This document shows positions 55,306 through 64,000 of a stretch of 64,000 nt of DNA, in pieces. The position numbers and the translations under genes were made by a program. Each line of letters begins with the position of its first letter. Position 1 is the stretch's first letter. The notes beneath the pieces were generated by a model. It had not been told where the DNA came from, made no database searches, and saw only the letters and a program-made list of their open reading frames with translations. The DNA is from Polycladidibacter stylochi. GTDB lineage: Bacteria; Pseudomonadota; Alphaproteobacteria; Rhizobiales; Stappiaceae. The stretch is taken from NCBI RefSeq assembly GCF_001562055.1, contig NZ_LLWE01000027.1:186001-250000 (forward strand), given 5' to 3'.

Positions 55306-55316
55306 GAGAATTGTGC
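55291..55316 (+). terminator. Hairpin spanning the cpoB stop codon
   Basis: GCACAAT-g-CTCC (55291-55302) pairs with GGAG-a-ATTGTGC (55305-55316) around TA, with one mismatch; the TAG stop is in the loop region. No T-run follows, so tilS transcription may continue. Confidence 0.45.
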
Positions 55317-55355
55317 TTAAGATATTGAAAGATAAGCCCCCTTTGGGGAGATATG

Positions 55356-56777
55356 ATGGAAAACACTGCCTTGTCCGCACAAGAGGTTGATGCGTTATTC
55401 GCGCCTTTAAAGGGTGAACAACGCATTGCTATTGGTGTGTCTGGTGGGGGCGATTCCCTAGCACTTCTCATATTATGTTATGAATGGTCTAACCGGTTGA
55501 AAACCGGTCCAGAAATAGTTGTTTTCACCGTTGACCATGGATTACGTCAAGAGGCAGCACAAGAGGCAAAAGGGGTTGCCGATCTATGCAATACGCTTGG
55601 TATCACGCATAGGACTTTGATCTGGCAGCATAATAATGACATTGGTAGTGTGCAAACCAGTGCACGTGAAGCACGTTTGAACCTTTTGGAAAATGCGGCC
55701 TTTGATGCCGGGTGTGCACGGTTGTTATTGGCGCATCACCTTGAAGATCAAGCAGAAACTTTCCTTTCGCGTTTGGCGCGTGGCAGTGGCGTTTATGGGC
55801 TGAGCGCTATGGCATTTGAGCGCGACGGAGCGCTTGTTAAAATAACAAGGCCTTTACTCAAAATATCAAAAGATAAACTATTACAGTGCCTTAGGGAACG
55901 CGGAGTTGATTGGGTGGAAGACCCTAGCAATCAAGACAGGGCTTATTCACGGGTGCGGATTCGCCAGCTACAGCCAAAACTGGATGAAATCGGGCTCAGC
56001 GTTGCACGGGTTACAGCGACTGCAAAAGCGATGAATCGTGTACGAGAAACGGTTCAATACTATGTCAAAAAGCACCTAAATGATTGTACGGTGGTGCATG
56101 CTAGTGGGGCGGTGCGTGTCGAATTGCCAACGCTGATGCAAGCGCCGCTTGAAATACAGTTGCGCTCCTTGGCGCAATTACTACAAGGTGTGAGTGGTGC
56201 AACCTTTACCGCAAGGCTTGAATCATTGGAGCGCACCCTTGAAGAGATTGCTCACCCCTCATTTAGAGGAGGGACACTTTCCGGGGTACAAATCAAGCGC
56301 GGACGCGCGAAAAAAAATATGGCTGCCTTAAAAACTGACCCTGCGAAATATTTGTACTTTTACAAAGAGCGGGGGCGTGTCGAAATTCCATCGCTATATT
56401 TTAACAGATGTGAAGATATAGTCGCTTTAACTCCTGGCAGGAATTTGGTTTGGGATAAGCGATTTTCTATCAATAATAATAGTGAAGCGCACATTTGCAG
56501 ATACATGAATGCTGACCCTAAGCAAGCGCAGTGCGATATGATTCGTGCCTTGGGCGAGGAGGATTGGGTAAAGTTTGGGCTAAAAGCCCCAGAAGAATGG
56601 CCTCGAGAAGCTTTTTTTACAGCTCCTCTTGTTGTTTTTGCAGGACAACTACCCTACATCCCATGGGATAAAGAGTTTGATAGGCAATTGCGCAATTCCT
56701 TAAGCGAGGAAGAGTTGCAATTGCGAGAGTTGAGAGTTGAAGAGGGGCTTACACTGGAGCTTATAAAAAGGTTTTAA
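55356..56777 (+). CDS. tilS: tRNA(Ile)-lysidine synthetase
   Basis: TilS adds lysine to C34 of the AUA-reading tRNA-Ile. The 473-residue protein has the PP-loop ATPase motif IAIGVSGGGDSLALL, the VFTVDHGLRQEA and LLLAHHLEDQAETFLSRLARGSG segments and WVEDPSNQ, all TilS signatures. GGGGAG five bases before the second of two adjacent ATGs favours 55356. The last 150 residues, after a variable linker, match only loosely. ftsH lies downstream, the typical order. Confidence 0.93.
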   Translation: MENTALSAQEVDALFAPLKGEQRIAIGVSGGGDSLALLILCYEWSNRLKTGPEIVVFTVDHGLRQEAAQEAKGVADLCNTLGITHRTLIWQHNNDIGSVQTSAREARLNLLENAAFDAGCARLLLAHHLEDQAETFLSRLARGSGVYGLSAMAFERDGALVKITRPLLKISKDKLLQCLRERGVDWVEDPSNQDRAYSRVRIRQLQPKLDEIGLSVARVTATAKAMNRVRETVQYYVKKHLNDCTVVHASGAVRVELPTLMQAPLEIQLRSLAQLLQGVSGATFTARLESLERTLEEIAHPSFRGGTLSGVQIKRGRAKKNMAALKTDPAKYLYFYKERGRVEIPSLYFNRCEDIVALTPGRNLVWDKRFSINNNSEAHICRYMNADPKQAQCDMIRALGEEDWVKFGLKAPEEWPREAFFTAPLVVFAGQLPYIPWDKEFDRQLRNSLSEEELQLRELRVEEGLTLELIKRF

Positions 56778-57036
56778 ATTATCGCTGGTTCGCTTTGAGT
56801 ATTTAAAGTTGCTACTGCGCTTATTTACAGTCGGATTAAGATCTACAGAAGTGCTTTTTAAATTCAATTAGAATGCGCCTCGGTTTACGGCTGGAAAACC
56901 AAATCACGTTAGAATGCCAGACTAAGACTTTTCTCTTTTATAGTGGACACCTTGGCAGATGCGACAATGCTGCCTATGTTAGTGTTCAGTAAACTAGGAC
57001 GTGAAGACTGCCGCCCATAGCGGTAAAGGGATCGAA

Positions 57037-59001
57037 ATGAACACAAATTTCCGGAATTTTGCCCTATGGGTGATTATCGGTCTGTTATTAATCGCATTAT
57101 TCCAAATGATGCAGGGAGCAGGTTCGAACCGTGCTTCTGATGAAGTTGCATTCTCGCAGTTCCTGTCGCAGGTTGAAGGCAGCGAAGTACGCGATGTAAC
57201 CATTCAGGAACAGAAAATAACCGGCACTTATAACACCGGAGGCAAGTTCCAGACTTATGCGCCTCAAGGTGCGCAATATGTTGAATTGCTGCGGGCCAAA
57301 AATGTTATTGTTAAAGCGGAGCCACCCGCTGAAAACTCTACACTGGTAAATGTGCTCATTTCCTGGTTCCCGATGCTGCTTATTCTGGCTATCTGGATTT
57401 TTGTCATGCGCCAGATGCAAGGTTCCGGTGGCAAGGCGATGGGCTTTGGTAAATCCAAGGCCAAGCTACTCACCGAAACCGCTGGTAAGGTGACGTTTGA
57501 AGATGTTGCCGGTATTGACGAAGCCAAAGAAGACCTACAAGAAATTGTCGAGTTCTTGCGTGATCCGCAAAAATTCCAACGTCTTGGTGGCCGCATTCCA
57601 CGTGGTGTTTTGCTGGTTGGCCCTCCAGGTACTGGTAAAACCCTGACAGCACGCGCTGTTGCCGGTGAAGCGGAAGTACCCTTCTTTACGATCTCCGGTT
57701 CTGACTTTGTTGAGATGTTTGTGGGTGTTGGTGCTTCTCGCGTGCGCGATATGTTCGAGCAAGCCAAGAAAAACTCGCCCTGCATTATCTTTATTGACGA
57801 GATTGACGCCGTGGGCCGCCATCGTGGTGCCGGCCTTGGCGGTGGTAACGACGAGCGCGAGCAAACCTTGAACCAGTTGCTGGTTGAAATGGATGGTTTT
57901 GAGGCGAACGAAGGCGTTATCATTATTGCTGCGACCAACCGTCCTGATGTTCTGGACCCTGCATTGCTGCGTCCGGGCCGTTTTGACCGTCAAATCGTGG
58001 TGCCTAATCCGGATATCATGGGCCGTGAAAAAATCTTGAAAGTGCACATGCGTAAAGTGCCGTTGGCACCGGACGTTGACGTACACACCTTGGCGCGCGG
58101 TACGCCGGGCTTCTCGGGTGCTGATTTGATGAACCTCGTGAACGAGGCCGCACTACTGGCCGCACGCCGTAACAAGCGCCTTGTTACCATGAGCGAATTT
58201 GAGGACGCTAAAGATAAGGTAATGATGGGTGCGGAGCGGCGTACATTGGTGATGAGCGAAGAAGAGAAAAAACTGACCGCTTATCACGAGGCTGGCCATG
58301 CTTTGGTGGCCAAACATATGCCAGCGTCTGACCCGATTCACAAAGCAACTATCATTCCGCGTGGCCGTGCACTGGGTATGGTGATGCGTTTGCCGGAGAA
58401 AGACCAGGTTTCCCTGACACGCGCCAAGTGCCGCGCTGATTTGGCGGTGGCAATGGGTGGCCGTGTGGCAGAAGAAATGATTTTTGGTTACGAAAAAGTG
58501 ACTTCTGGTGCGGGTGGTGACATTCAGATGGCGACCCGCCTCGCCAAAGCCATGGCGACGCAATACGGTATGTCTGACGCGTTGGGGCCACTTTTGTATG
58601 GTGAAAACCAAGAGGAAGTCTTCTTGGGGCACTCTGTAGCCAAGAACCAGAATATTTCCGATGAAACACAAAAGCTTGTTGATTCAGAAGTGAAGCGGTT
58701 TGTGACTGAAGGGCTTGAGAAAGCCGAGCAGATTTTGAAAGATCACGAAGACCAGCTACACGCTATTGCACAAGGGTTGCTTGAATATGAAACCCTAAGC
58801 GGCGATGAAATTGACAAGCTGCTGCAAGGTGAGCAACCGGTGCGTGATATGGGGGAAAGTGTTAAAACTTCCCGCCCTGCCTCCGGTGTGCCGAATGCGG
58901 GTGCAAAAGCTTCTGAAGGAGATAGCGAGCAACCGGCAACGGAAGCGCCGAAGACCGAGGATAGCGAGGGTGAGGCTCCCAAGCCGCAACCTGAGAGCTA
59001 A
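57037..59001 (+). CDS. ftsH: ATP-dependent zinc metalloprotease FtsH
   Basis: The 654-residue membrane protease has two spans (about 8-25 and 103-125), the AAA+ module with Walker A GPPGTGKT at 195-202, Walker [13 protein letters not shown], the second region of homology [20 protein letters not shown], and the zinc site HEAGH at 417-421. It degrades misassembled membrane proteins and regulators. AAAGGGA precedes the ATG at 57037; a GTG at 57001 would add 12 residues. The C-terminus is E/P-rich. Confidence 0.98.
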   Translation: MNTNFRNFALWVIIGLLLIALFQMMQGAGSNRASDEVAFSQFLSQVEGSEVRDVTIQEQKITGTYNTGGKFQTYAPQGAQYVELLRAKNVIVKAEPPAENSTLVNVLISWFPMLLILAIWIFVMRQMQGSGGKAMGFGKSKAKLLTETAGKVTFEDVAGIDEAKEDLQEIVEFLRDPQKFQRLGGRIPRGVLLVGPPGTGKTLTARAVAGEAEVPFFTISGSDFVEMFVGVGASRVRDMFEQAKKNSPCIIFIDEIDAVGRHRGAGLGGGNDEREQTLNQLLVEMDGFEANEGVIIIAATNRPDVLDPALLRPGRFDRQIVVPNPDIMGREKILKVHMRKVPLAPDVDVHTLARGTPGFSGADLMNLVNEAALLAARRNKRLVTMSEFEDAKDKVMMGAERRTLVMSEEEKKLTAYHEAGHALVAKHMPASDPIHKATIIPRGRALGMVMRLPEKDQVSLTRAKCRADLAVAMGGRVAEEMIFGYEKVTSGAGGDIQMATRLAKAMATQYGMSDALGPLLYGENQEEVFLGHSVAKNQNISDETQKLVDSEVKRFVTEGLEKAEQILKDHEDQLHAIAQGLLEYETLSGDEIDKLLQGEQPVRDMGESVKTSRPASGVPNAGAKASEGDSEQPATEAPKTEDSEGEAPKPQPES

Positions 59002-59023
59002 CGCGCTTTTAAAAACGTGATTT

Positions 59024-59053
59024 AAAAAACCCGGCCAATGTGCCGGGTTTTTT
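59024..59053 (+). terminator. Terminator of ftsH
   Basis: CCCGGC (59030-59035) with preceding A-run pairs with GCCGGG (59042-59047) around CAATGT, followed by TTTTTT. Confidence 0.92.
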
Positions 59054-59206
59054 GTGCCGTGTAACATATAAACATAAAATTTGAGAGGAAACCGACAATA
59101 AGAAGGGGAATTGCAAGGAGTTTCAGTGTAAGAAATGCACAAAACGAGGCAAGGGTTTACCCTTCACAAGCATTGTATGACTGCGAGTAAAACGTAAGGA
59201 AAATGA

Positions 59207-60553
59207 ATGACACGGGCGTATTTTGGAACCGATGGAATCCGTGGCAAGGCAAACAGTTGGCCCATAACGCCTGAGGTTGCTTTAAAGCTCGGGATGGCAG
59301 CCGGTATAGTGTTTCGCCGTGGCAAACATCAGCACCGTGTCGTGATTGGTAAAGATACCCGCCTCTCTGGTTATATGATTGAAAATGCACTCGTGGCCGG
59401 TTTTACAGCCGTTGGCGTTGACGCTTATGTGCTAGGCCCCATGCCAACACCGGGCGTTGCCATGTTGACTCAATCGTTACGTGCCGATTTGGGCGTGATG
59501 ATTTCGGCAAGCCATAACCCGTTTTATGACAATGGTATCAAGTTTTTTGGACCAGACGGCTTTAAGCTTTCCGATGCGGTTGAGCTGGAAATCGAACGCT
59601 TGTTGGAAACCGATTTGGCCTCCCAATTGGCAGGCTCTGAGGGACTGGGCCGCGCAACCCGTATTGAAGGTATGCGTGATCGTTATATGGAATTTGCCAA
59701 GCGCACCATGCCGCGTGGTATATCGTTGGAAGGGATGCGCATTGTTATCGATTGCGCCCATGGCGCGGCTTACAAAGTAGCCCCTGATGTATTGTGGGAG
59801 CTGGGTGCAGAAGTCTTCCCGATGGGGGTGGAGCCAAACGGCTTCAACATCAACCGCGACTGCGGCTCGACATCGCCACAAGCCCTTTGCGACAAGGTGC
59901 ATGAAGTGCGTGCGGATATTGGTATCGCCCTTGATGGTGACGCCGACCGGGTGATTATTGTTGACGAGAACAGCAAGATTATTGATGGCGACCAGCTCAT
60001 GGCTGCCATTGCCCAATCGTGGAAACAGGATGAGCGCTTGTCGGCTCCCGGTATTGTGGCCACTGTCATGTCGAACCTTGGGCTTGAACGCTTTTTACAA
60101 GGCGAAGGCTTGCATCTGGCGCGGACAAAAGTGGGCGATCGTTATGTGGTCGAACATATGCGGGCGCATGGCTATAATGTGGGCGGCGAGCAGTCTGGCC
60201 ATATTGTGATGTCTGATTTTGCAACAACGGGTGACGGCCTTGTTGCCGCGTTGCAATTGCTTGCTTGTGTGAAGCGCATGAACAAGCCGGTTTCGCAAGT
60301 ATGTAAACGCTTTGAACCGGTGCCGCAGATTCTCAAAAACGTGCGTTATGCCGGTGGCAAACCTTTGGAGCACAAAAAGGTGCAGGAAGCGATTAAAGCC
60401 GGTGAAGAAAAACTGGGCGAAAATGGCCGTCTTGTTATCCGTGCTTCTGGTACAGAGCCACTTATTCGCGTGATGGGTGAAGCAGATAACCGCGATACGC
60501 TGGTATCGGTAATAGACGATATTGTCGGGGCCGTTGAAAAAGCGAGCGTTTAA
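59207..60553 (+). CDS. glmM: Phosphoglucosamine mutase
   Basis: GlmM interconverts glucosamine-6- and -1-phosphate on the way to UDP-GlcNAc. The 448-residue enzyme begins [15 protein letters not shown], has the active phosphoserine S102 in [16 protein letters not shown], the metal loop [13 protein letters not shown] and the phosphate-binding [20 protein letters not shown] precedes the ATG. ftsH-glmM is a common alphaproteobacterial pair; the terminator between them implies a separate promoter. Confidence 0.97.
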   Translation: MTRAYFGTDGIRGKANSWPITPEVALKLGMAAGIVFRRGKHQHRVVIGKDTRLSGYMIENALVAGFTAVGVDAYVLGPMPTPGVAMLTQSLRADLGVMISASHNPFYDNGIKFFGPDGFKLSDAVELEIERLLETDLASQLAGSEGLGRATRIEGMRDRYMEFAKRTMPRGISLEGMRIVIDCAHGAAYKVAPDVLWELGAEVFPMGVEPNGFNINRDCGSTSPQALCDKVHEVRADIGIALDGDADRVIIVDENSKIIDGDQLMAAIAQSWKQDERLSAPGIVATVMSNLGLERFLQGEGLHLARTKVGDRYVVEHMRAHGYNVGGEQSGHIVMSDFATTGDGLVAALQLLACVKRMNKPVSQVCKRFEPVPQILKNVRYAGGKPLEHKKVQEAIKAGEEKLGENGRLVIRASGTEPLIRVMGEADNRDTLVSVIDDIVGAVEKASV

Positions 60554-60598
60554 AATACTTTAGCGCTGTAAATATTACGCTCAAAAAATAGTAATGTT

Positions 60599-60633
60599 GA
60601 AACGGGGTGTTGCGTGCGATGCCCCGTTTTATA
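60599..60633 (+). terminator. Terminator of glmM
   Basis: AACGGGG (60601-60607) pairs with CCCCGTT (60622-60628) with TGTTGCGTGCGATG between, followed by TTATAT. The loop is long but the U-tail is present. Confidence 0.8.
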
Positions 60634-60656
60634 TGCAATGGAGCAATTGCTTATAA

Positions 60657-60759
60657 AACAGTTTGCGATTTCATAGAAGCATACAAACTGCTTTAGTTTA
60701 TTATTTTGACGCGTATTCTTAACCGAAAACCGGTATCCACTTTTCGGGAATACGCTCTA
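60657..60759 (+). repeat. 103-bp dispersed intergenic repeat, copy 2
   Basis: Ungapped match to 2243-2345, 84 of 103 identical by eye. Both hairpins are better preserved here: CAGTTTG/CAAACTG (60659-60665, 60684-60690) and GCGTATTC/GAATACGC (60711-60718, 60748-60755), the second with an inner core GAAAACCGGTATCCACTTTTC. It lies in the same orientation as copy 1 and after a terminator, away from coding sequence. Confidence 0.82.
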
Positions 60760-60892
60760 GTGTAACGATTGCTGGTATTGGCTTTGCGTTATTTATGGTT
60801 AAGAAACTCCTAGTTGGTTAACATCTAGGTAATCTAATATTGTTAGAAATACCTTGAGCTACTGTAGGTCATGCAGTAATTGAGGTTAATAT

Positions 60893-61678
60893 ATGCGTTT
60901 TAATTTGGGCTATTTATTTGGATTCCTAGGCTTTTTGGTGAGTCAGCATGCGCTGGCTGTGGATTTGCCCGAGCCTATGATTGCGCATGACCCGATACTG
61001 CCGCAGGTGAATACAAGTGGTTGGTATTTGCGTGGCGATATCGGCTTTGCAAAACAGACTGGTCCGCGTATCTCTTCGCTAACACGCCATGTTGATGCTG
61101 ACAGCCAATTAACTGCCAGCGGTAATTTTGGCGTGGGCTACCGGCTTGGCGAGAGTTTTCGTGTCGATTTAGGTGTGCAAGCCTTATTTCCCCGTGAGGT
61201 TTCGGCATTACAGCCGTGCGCGTTGGCTTGCGCGCGGACCTCTAAAGATCATCTGCAGGTCAGTGCGGTTGCTTCGCTGGTTAACATTTATGCTGATTTA
61301 GGAAACTATGGCGGCTTTACCCCATATGTGGGGGCGGGGCTTGGTGCTGCTTATGTGCGTACTGCGGATGTGCTTGCGCATAACAGCGATAATAGTGAGG
61401 TCCGGGCGCGCGGTGCTGGCAAATGGAATTTTGCTTATGCGCTGATGGCGGGGACCAGCTATGAAATAGATCAGGCATGGTCCGTTGATGCCGGTTACCA
61501 GTATCTTGCACTTGGAAGCGGTGAAACCGAGGCCTACACACTGGACGGACAGCAGACACGAATGCAGCTGAAAAATTTAAACACCCATAACGTGCGGTTG
61601 GGGCTGCGCTATCAATTTGGCGGCAGTGAGGTTCATCAGCCCGGTGTGTTCCCCAATAGCTATATGCCAGTGCGTTAA
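60893..61678 (+). CDS. Outer-membrane beta-barrel protein (Omp25/Omp31-like porin family)
   Basis: The 261-residue precursor has a signal peptide (cleavage near ALA-VD) and then a mature chain of alternating hydrophobic strands typical of an eight-stranded barrel: SGWYLRGDIGFAKQTGP, SGNFGVGYRLGESFRVDLGV, GGFTPYVGAGLGAAYVRT, WSVDAGYQYLALGSG and HNVRLGLRYQFGG. The family is common in alphaproteobacterial outer membranes. Two cysteines in a loop (PCALACAR) may form a disulfide. GAGG precedes the ATG. Its last residue is not Phe, but YMPVR follows the last strand. Confidence 0.87.
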   Translation: MRFNLGYLFGFLGFLVSQHALAVDLPEPMIAHDPILPQVNTSGWYLRGDIGFAKQTGPRISSLTRHVDADSQLTASGNFGVGYRLGESFRVDLGVQALFPREVSALQPCALACARTSKDHLQVSAVASLVNIYADLGNYGGFTPYVGAGLGAAYVRTADVLAHNSDNSEVRARGAGKWNFAYALMAGTSYEIDQAWSVDAGYQYLALGSGETEAYTLDGQQTRMQLKNLNTHNVRLGLRYQFGGSEVHQPGVFPNSYMPVR

Positions 61679-61681
61679 GCT

Positions 61682-61706
61682 GTAATTGCAGCCGATCTGC
61701 AATTAC
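61682..61706 (+). terminator. Hairpin downstream of the Omp gene
   Basis: GTAATTGCAG (61682-61691) pairs perfectly with CTGCAATTAC (61697-61706) around CCGAT, four bases after the stop. No T-run follows; it may protect the mRNA 3' end. Confidence 0.55.
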
Positions 61707-61867
61707 CCACAGCGTGTAAACCGGCAAATCCTGTCGTGATTACTGCTTTACGCCCCAATGTTTTGAGGGGCTTATGTATTACTTAAAAATATTTCGTGGT
61801 TTTGAAAATATAATCGCATTCGAGTTGCACTTTTTTAGTTGACCTCACTTCAAGTTTGGCCTAGTTC

Positions 61868-61921
61868 TGTTGGTGGGACACCCCTCCCCAACGAGGGGCG
61901 CCTATCTGTGAGGGTAGCTAC
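61868..61921 (+). ncRNA. serC leader element (resembles alphaproteobacterial serC RNA motif)
   Basis: Two hairpins abut the serC start: CCCCTC/GAGGGG (61881-61886, 61893-61898) and CTATC/GGTAG (61902-61906, 61913-61917, one G-U pair). The serC ribosome site GAGGG (61910-61914) is partly inside the second stem, so folding could block translation. A two-hairpin serC motif upstream of serC-serA is described in alphaproteobacteria; the match is by position and shape only. Confidence 0.6.
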
Positions 61922-63091
61922 ATGGCTAATATTGAAGTACCGGCTGTTAAGCCGATGAATCCGCATTTCTCTTCGGGTCCGTGCGCGAAGCGTCCGGGTT
62001 GGGAACCTGCCATATTGGCAGACGCGCCTTTGGGCCGCTCCCACCGCGCTAAAATTGGTAAGGCGAAACTGCAAGAAGCAATCGACCTGACCCGCGAAGT
62101 TCTCGAAGTTCCTTCAGACTACAAAATCGGTATTGTTCCTGCATCCGACACTGGTGCCGTTGAAATGGCATTGTGGTCTTTGCTTGGCGCGCGCCCTGTC
62201 GATATGCTGGCATGGGAAAGCTTTGGCGCTGGCTGGGTGACAGATGTTGTTAAGCAGTTGAAGCTTGCCGATGTACGCCGCCTTGAAGCCGACTACGGTG
62301 TCTTGCCTGACCTGTCTCAGGTTAATTTTGACCATGATGTTGTATTTACTTGGAATGGCACAACTTCTGGCGTTCGTGTTCCTAACGCTGAGTGGATCCC
62401 GGCGGACCGTCAGGGCTTAACCATTTGTGATGCAACTTCCGCAGCATTCGCCCAAGAGCTGGACTTTGCCAAGCTTGATGTGGTTACTTTCTCTTGGCAG
62501 AAGGTACTTGGCGGTGAAGGCGCACACGGTATTATTATTCTCTCTCCGCGTGCTGTTGAACGCTTGGAAAGCTATACACCAGCGTGGCCGTTGCCGAAGA
62601 TTTTCCGCCTGACCAAAGGTGGCAAGCTGATCGATGGTATCTTTACCGGTGCAACGATCAACACACCAAGCATGTTGTGTGTTGAAGACTATCTGGACGC
62701 GCTGAAATGGGCGAAAAACATCGGTGGTCTTGAAGCCATGGTTGGCCGTGCCAATGCAAACGCTGGTGCCATTGCCAACTGGGTTGCCAAAACCGACTGG
62801 ATCGACTTCCTGGCTGTTGCCGAAGATACCCGTTCCAATACTTCAGTTTGTCTCAAGATTGTTGATAGCGACATTCAAGCGCTGGACGATGCTGCCCAAG
62901 CCGCTTTTGCTAAAGCATTGGTTGCGGCACTGGATAAGCAGGGCGTTGCCTATGACATTGGCGCTTACCGCGATGCGCCATCTGGTTTGCGTATCTGGAC
63001 CGGTGCGACTGTTGAGCTGGCAAATGTCGAAGCGTTGCTTCCGTGGCTTGACTGGGCGTTCGCCAGTGAAAAGGCAAAACTGAGCGCATAA
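61922..63091 (+). CDS. serC: Phosphoserine aminotransferase
   Basis: SerC makes phosphoserine from 3-phosphohydroxypyruvate and glutamate. The 389-residue PLP enzyme has [42 protein letters not shown] and the PLP lysine K194 in [14 protein letters not shown]. This is the archaeal/alphaproteobacterial type that starts with a short N-terminal extension. GAGGG lies seven bases upstream, inside the leader hairpin. serA follows after 107 bases. Confidence 0.96.
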   Translation: MANIEVPAVKPMNPHFSSGPCAKRPGWEPAILADAPLGRSHRAKIGKAKLQEAIDLTREVLEVPSDYKIGIVPASDTGAVEMALWSLLGARPVDMLAWESFGAGWVTDVVKQLKLADVRRLEADYGVLPDLSQVNFDHDVVFTWNGTTSGVRVPNAEWIPADRQGLTICDATSAAFAQELDFAKLDVVTFSWQKVLGGEGAHGIIILSPRAVERLESYTPAWPLPKIFRLTKGGKLIDGIFTGATINTPSMLCVEDYLDALKWAKNIGGLEAMVGRANANAGAIANWVAKTDWIDFLAVAEDTRSNTSVCLKIVDSDIQALDDAAQAAFAKALVAALDKQGVAYDIGAYRDAPSGLRIWTGATVELANVEALLPWLDWAFASEKAKLSA

Positions 63092-63117
63092 GCTGCGCAA
63101 TCGTCTTTATCTATTAC

Positions 63118-63132
63118 CGTCTATATTAGACG
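63118..63132 (+). promoter_or_regulatory. Small hairpin in the serC-serA spacer
   Basis: CGTCTA (63118-63123) pairs with TAGACG (63127-63132) around TAT. No T-run, so serA is probably read through. Confidence 0.35.
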
Positions 63133-63198
63133 ACGAGATGCCCCCGGTCGCAGACATGCGGCCGCTCCTCCTATCCCTATGCACGAAGGATTAGATCC

Positions 63199-64000
63199 GT
63201 GGCACCTAAAGTACTCATTTCCGATAAGCTCTCCGAACGCGCCGTTCAGATTTTCAAAGATCGTGGCTGCGATGTCGACTTCATGCCAGAAGTTGGCAAA
63301 GACAAAGAAAAACTTGCTGAAATTATTGGCCAGTATGATGGCTTGGCGATTCGCTCTGCAACCAAAGCGACCGAAAAAATTATTGCAGCGGCAACCAACT
63401 TGAAGGTTATTGGCCGCGCAGGTATTGGTGTGGACAATGTGGATATCCCAGCAGCGACCGCTAAGGGTATCATTGTCATGAACACCCCGTTCGGTAACGC
63501 GATCACCACAGCAGAGCATGCCATTGCAATGATGTTCTCTGTTGCCCGTCAGGTGCCTGCTGCAGATGCATCAACCCAAGCTGGCAAGTGGGAAAAATCC
63601 CGCTTTATGGGGACTGAAATCACTTCTAAAACGTTGGGTTTGATTGGCTGTGGTAACATTGGTTCTATCGTTGCCGAGCGTGCCATTGGCCTGAAAATGA
63701 AAGTGGTTGCTTTCGATCCTTTCCTCTCTCCAGAGCGTGCTGTTCAGTTGGGCGTGGAAAAGGTTGAGCTTGAAGAGCTCTTCAAGCGTGCAGATTTTAT
63801 TACCCTGCATACACCGCTCACTGATAAAACCCGCAATATCATTGATGGCGATGCGATCGCCACTATGAAAGACGGTGTTTACATCATCAACTGTGCTCGT
63901 GGTGGTCTGGTTGATGAAGTTGCGCTGCGTGCGGCATTGGATAGCGGTAAAGTTGCCGGCGCCGGTTTCGACGTGTTCACCGAAGAGCCTGCAAAAGAAA
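63199..64000 (+). CDS. serA: D-3-phosphoglycerate dehydrogenase, N-terminal part (runs off the window)
   Basis: The frame starts with GTG at 63199 (AAGGA nine bases upstream) and reads MAPKVLISDKLSERAV, IRSATKATEKIIAAA, GRAGIGVDNVDIPAATAKG, the NAD+ motif LGLIGCGNIGSIVAERA and NCARGGLVDEVAL, all diagnostic for SerA. It oxidises 3-phosphoglycerate in the first step of serine synthesis. About 267 codons are present; the C-terminal ACT-type region lies past the window. It is probably co-transcribed with serC. Confidence 0.96.
   Translation, partial: MAPKVLISDKLSERAVQIFKDRGCDVDFMPEVGKDKEKLAEIIGQYDGLAIRSATKATEKIIAAATNLKVIGRAGIGVDNVDIPAATAKGIIVMNTPFGNAITTAEHAIAMMFSVARQVPAADASTQAGKWEKSRFMGTEITSKTLGLIGCGNIGSIVAERAIGLKMKVVAFDPFLSPERAVQLGVEKVELEELFKRADFITLHTPLTDKTRNIIDGDAIATMKDGVYIINCARGGLVDEVALRAALDSGKVAGAGFDVFTEEPAKE

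Noticed and set aside
1-64000. tRNA, rRNA, CRISPR array, prophage or insertion sequence
   Set aside because: Spacers were read for T-loop signatures, regularly spaced repeats and transposase or integrase motifs; none was found.

Overview
The window is a chromosomal segment of an alphaproteobacterium. Diagnostic content: a GapR/DUF2312 nucleoid protein, TrcR (DUF1013), the lineage-typical families DUF1036, DUF1192, DUF1465, DUF6356, DUF465 and DUF4164, an aa3-oxidase subunit IV protein, the zapA - 6S RNA - 5-formyl-THF cyclo-ligase arrangement, and a complete ruvCAB-ybgC-tolQRAB-pal-cpoB-tilS-ftsH-glmM run. Moderate base composition and gene order suggest the Hyphomicrobiales, perhaps a Stappiaceae/Pseudovibrio-type marine bacterium; that placement is inference. 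I found no phage, transposase, CRISPR array, tRNA or rRNA. Almost everything is housekeeping DNA.

Region 1 (1-7.4 kb, mostly minus strand): 5' part of pyruvate kinase coupled to a DUF1036 protein, a 978-base gene-free stretch, gapR, one copy of a 103-bp dispersed repeat, two exported peptidoglycan enzymes (DUF882 peptidase, L,D-transpeptidase) and an orphan sigma-54-type response regulator. Region 2 (7.7-16 kb, plus): M3 peptidase, DHFR-like protein, purB flanked by two VOC proteins, an RBBP9-type hydrolase, an ABC1 kinase, a CoxIV-like membrane protein and an exported alpha/beta hydrolase. Region 3 (16-30.5 kb): TPR lipoprotein, rpsU, an Lrp regulator divergent from DUF6356, a MATE exporter, purEK, a DUF465 protein, an unrecognised membrane protein in AT-rich DNA, a TSUP permease divergent from prpE, an MsbA-like ABC exporter, rpmE, DUF1465, and DUF1192 divergent from a quinone oxidoreductase.

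Region 4 (30.7-41.7 kb): trcR converges on a long minus-strand block with MotB-like and MotA-like proteins, an inositol monophosphatase, efp, a SEL1 protein, a ThiE-like protein, pgk, gap and tkt (lower glycolysis plus pentose phosphate pathway). Region 5 (42-49.9 kb): DUF4164-zapA-6S RNA-cyclo-ligase-ymdB, yebC, a second Lrp regulator with a second TSUP permease, then ruvCAB-ybgC with overlapping starts and stops. Region 6 (50-64 kb): the Tol-Pal envelope system, tilS, ftsH, glmM, the second repeat copy, an outer-membrane barrel, and serC-serA (serine biosynthesis) behind a two-hairpin leader resembling the alphaproteobacterial serC RNA motif. serA runs off the end.

No clearly novel multi-gene system is visible. 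The best leads are the paired 103-bp repeat, the serC leader, the MotA/MotB-like pair outside any flagellar context, the unrecognised membrane protein behind a possible 14-codon leader, and palindromes upstream of gapR.
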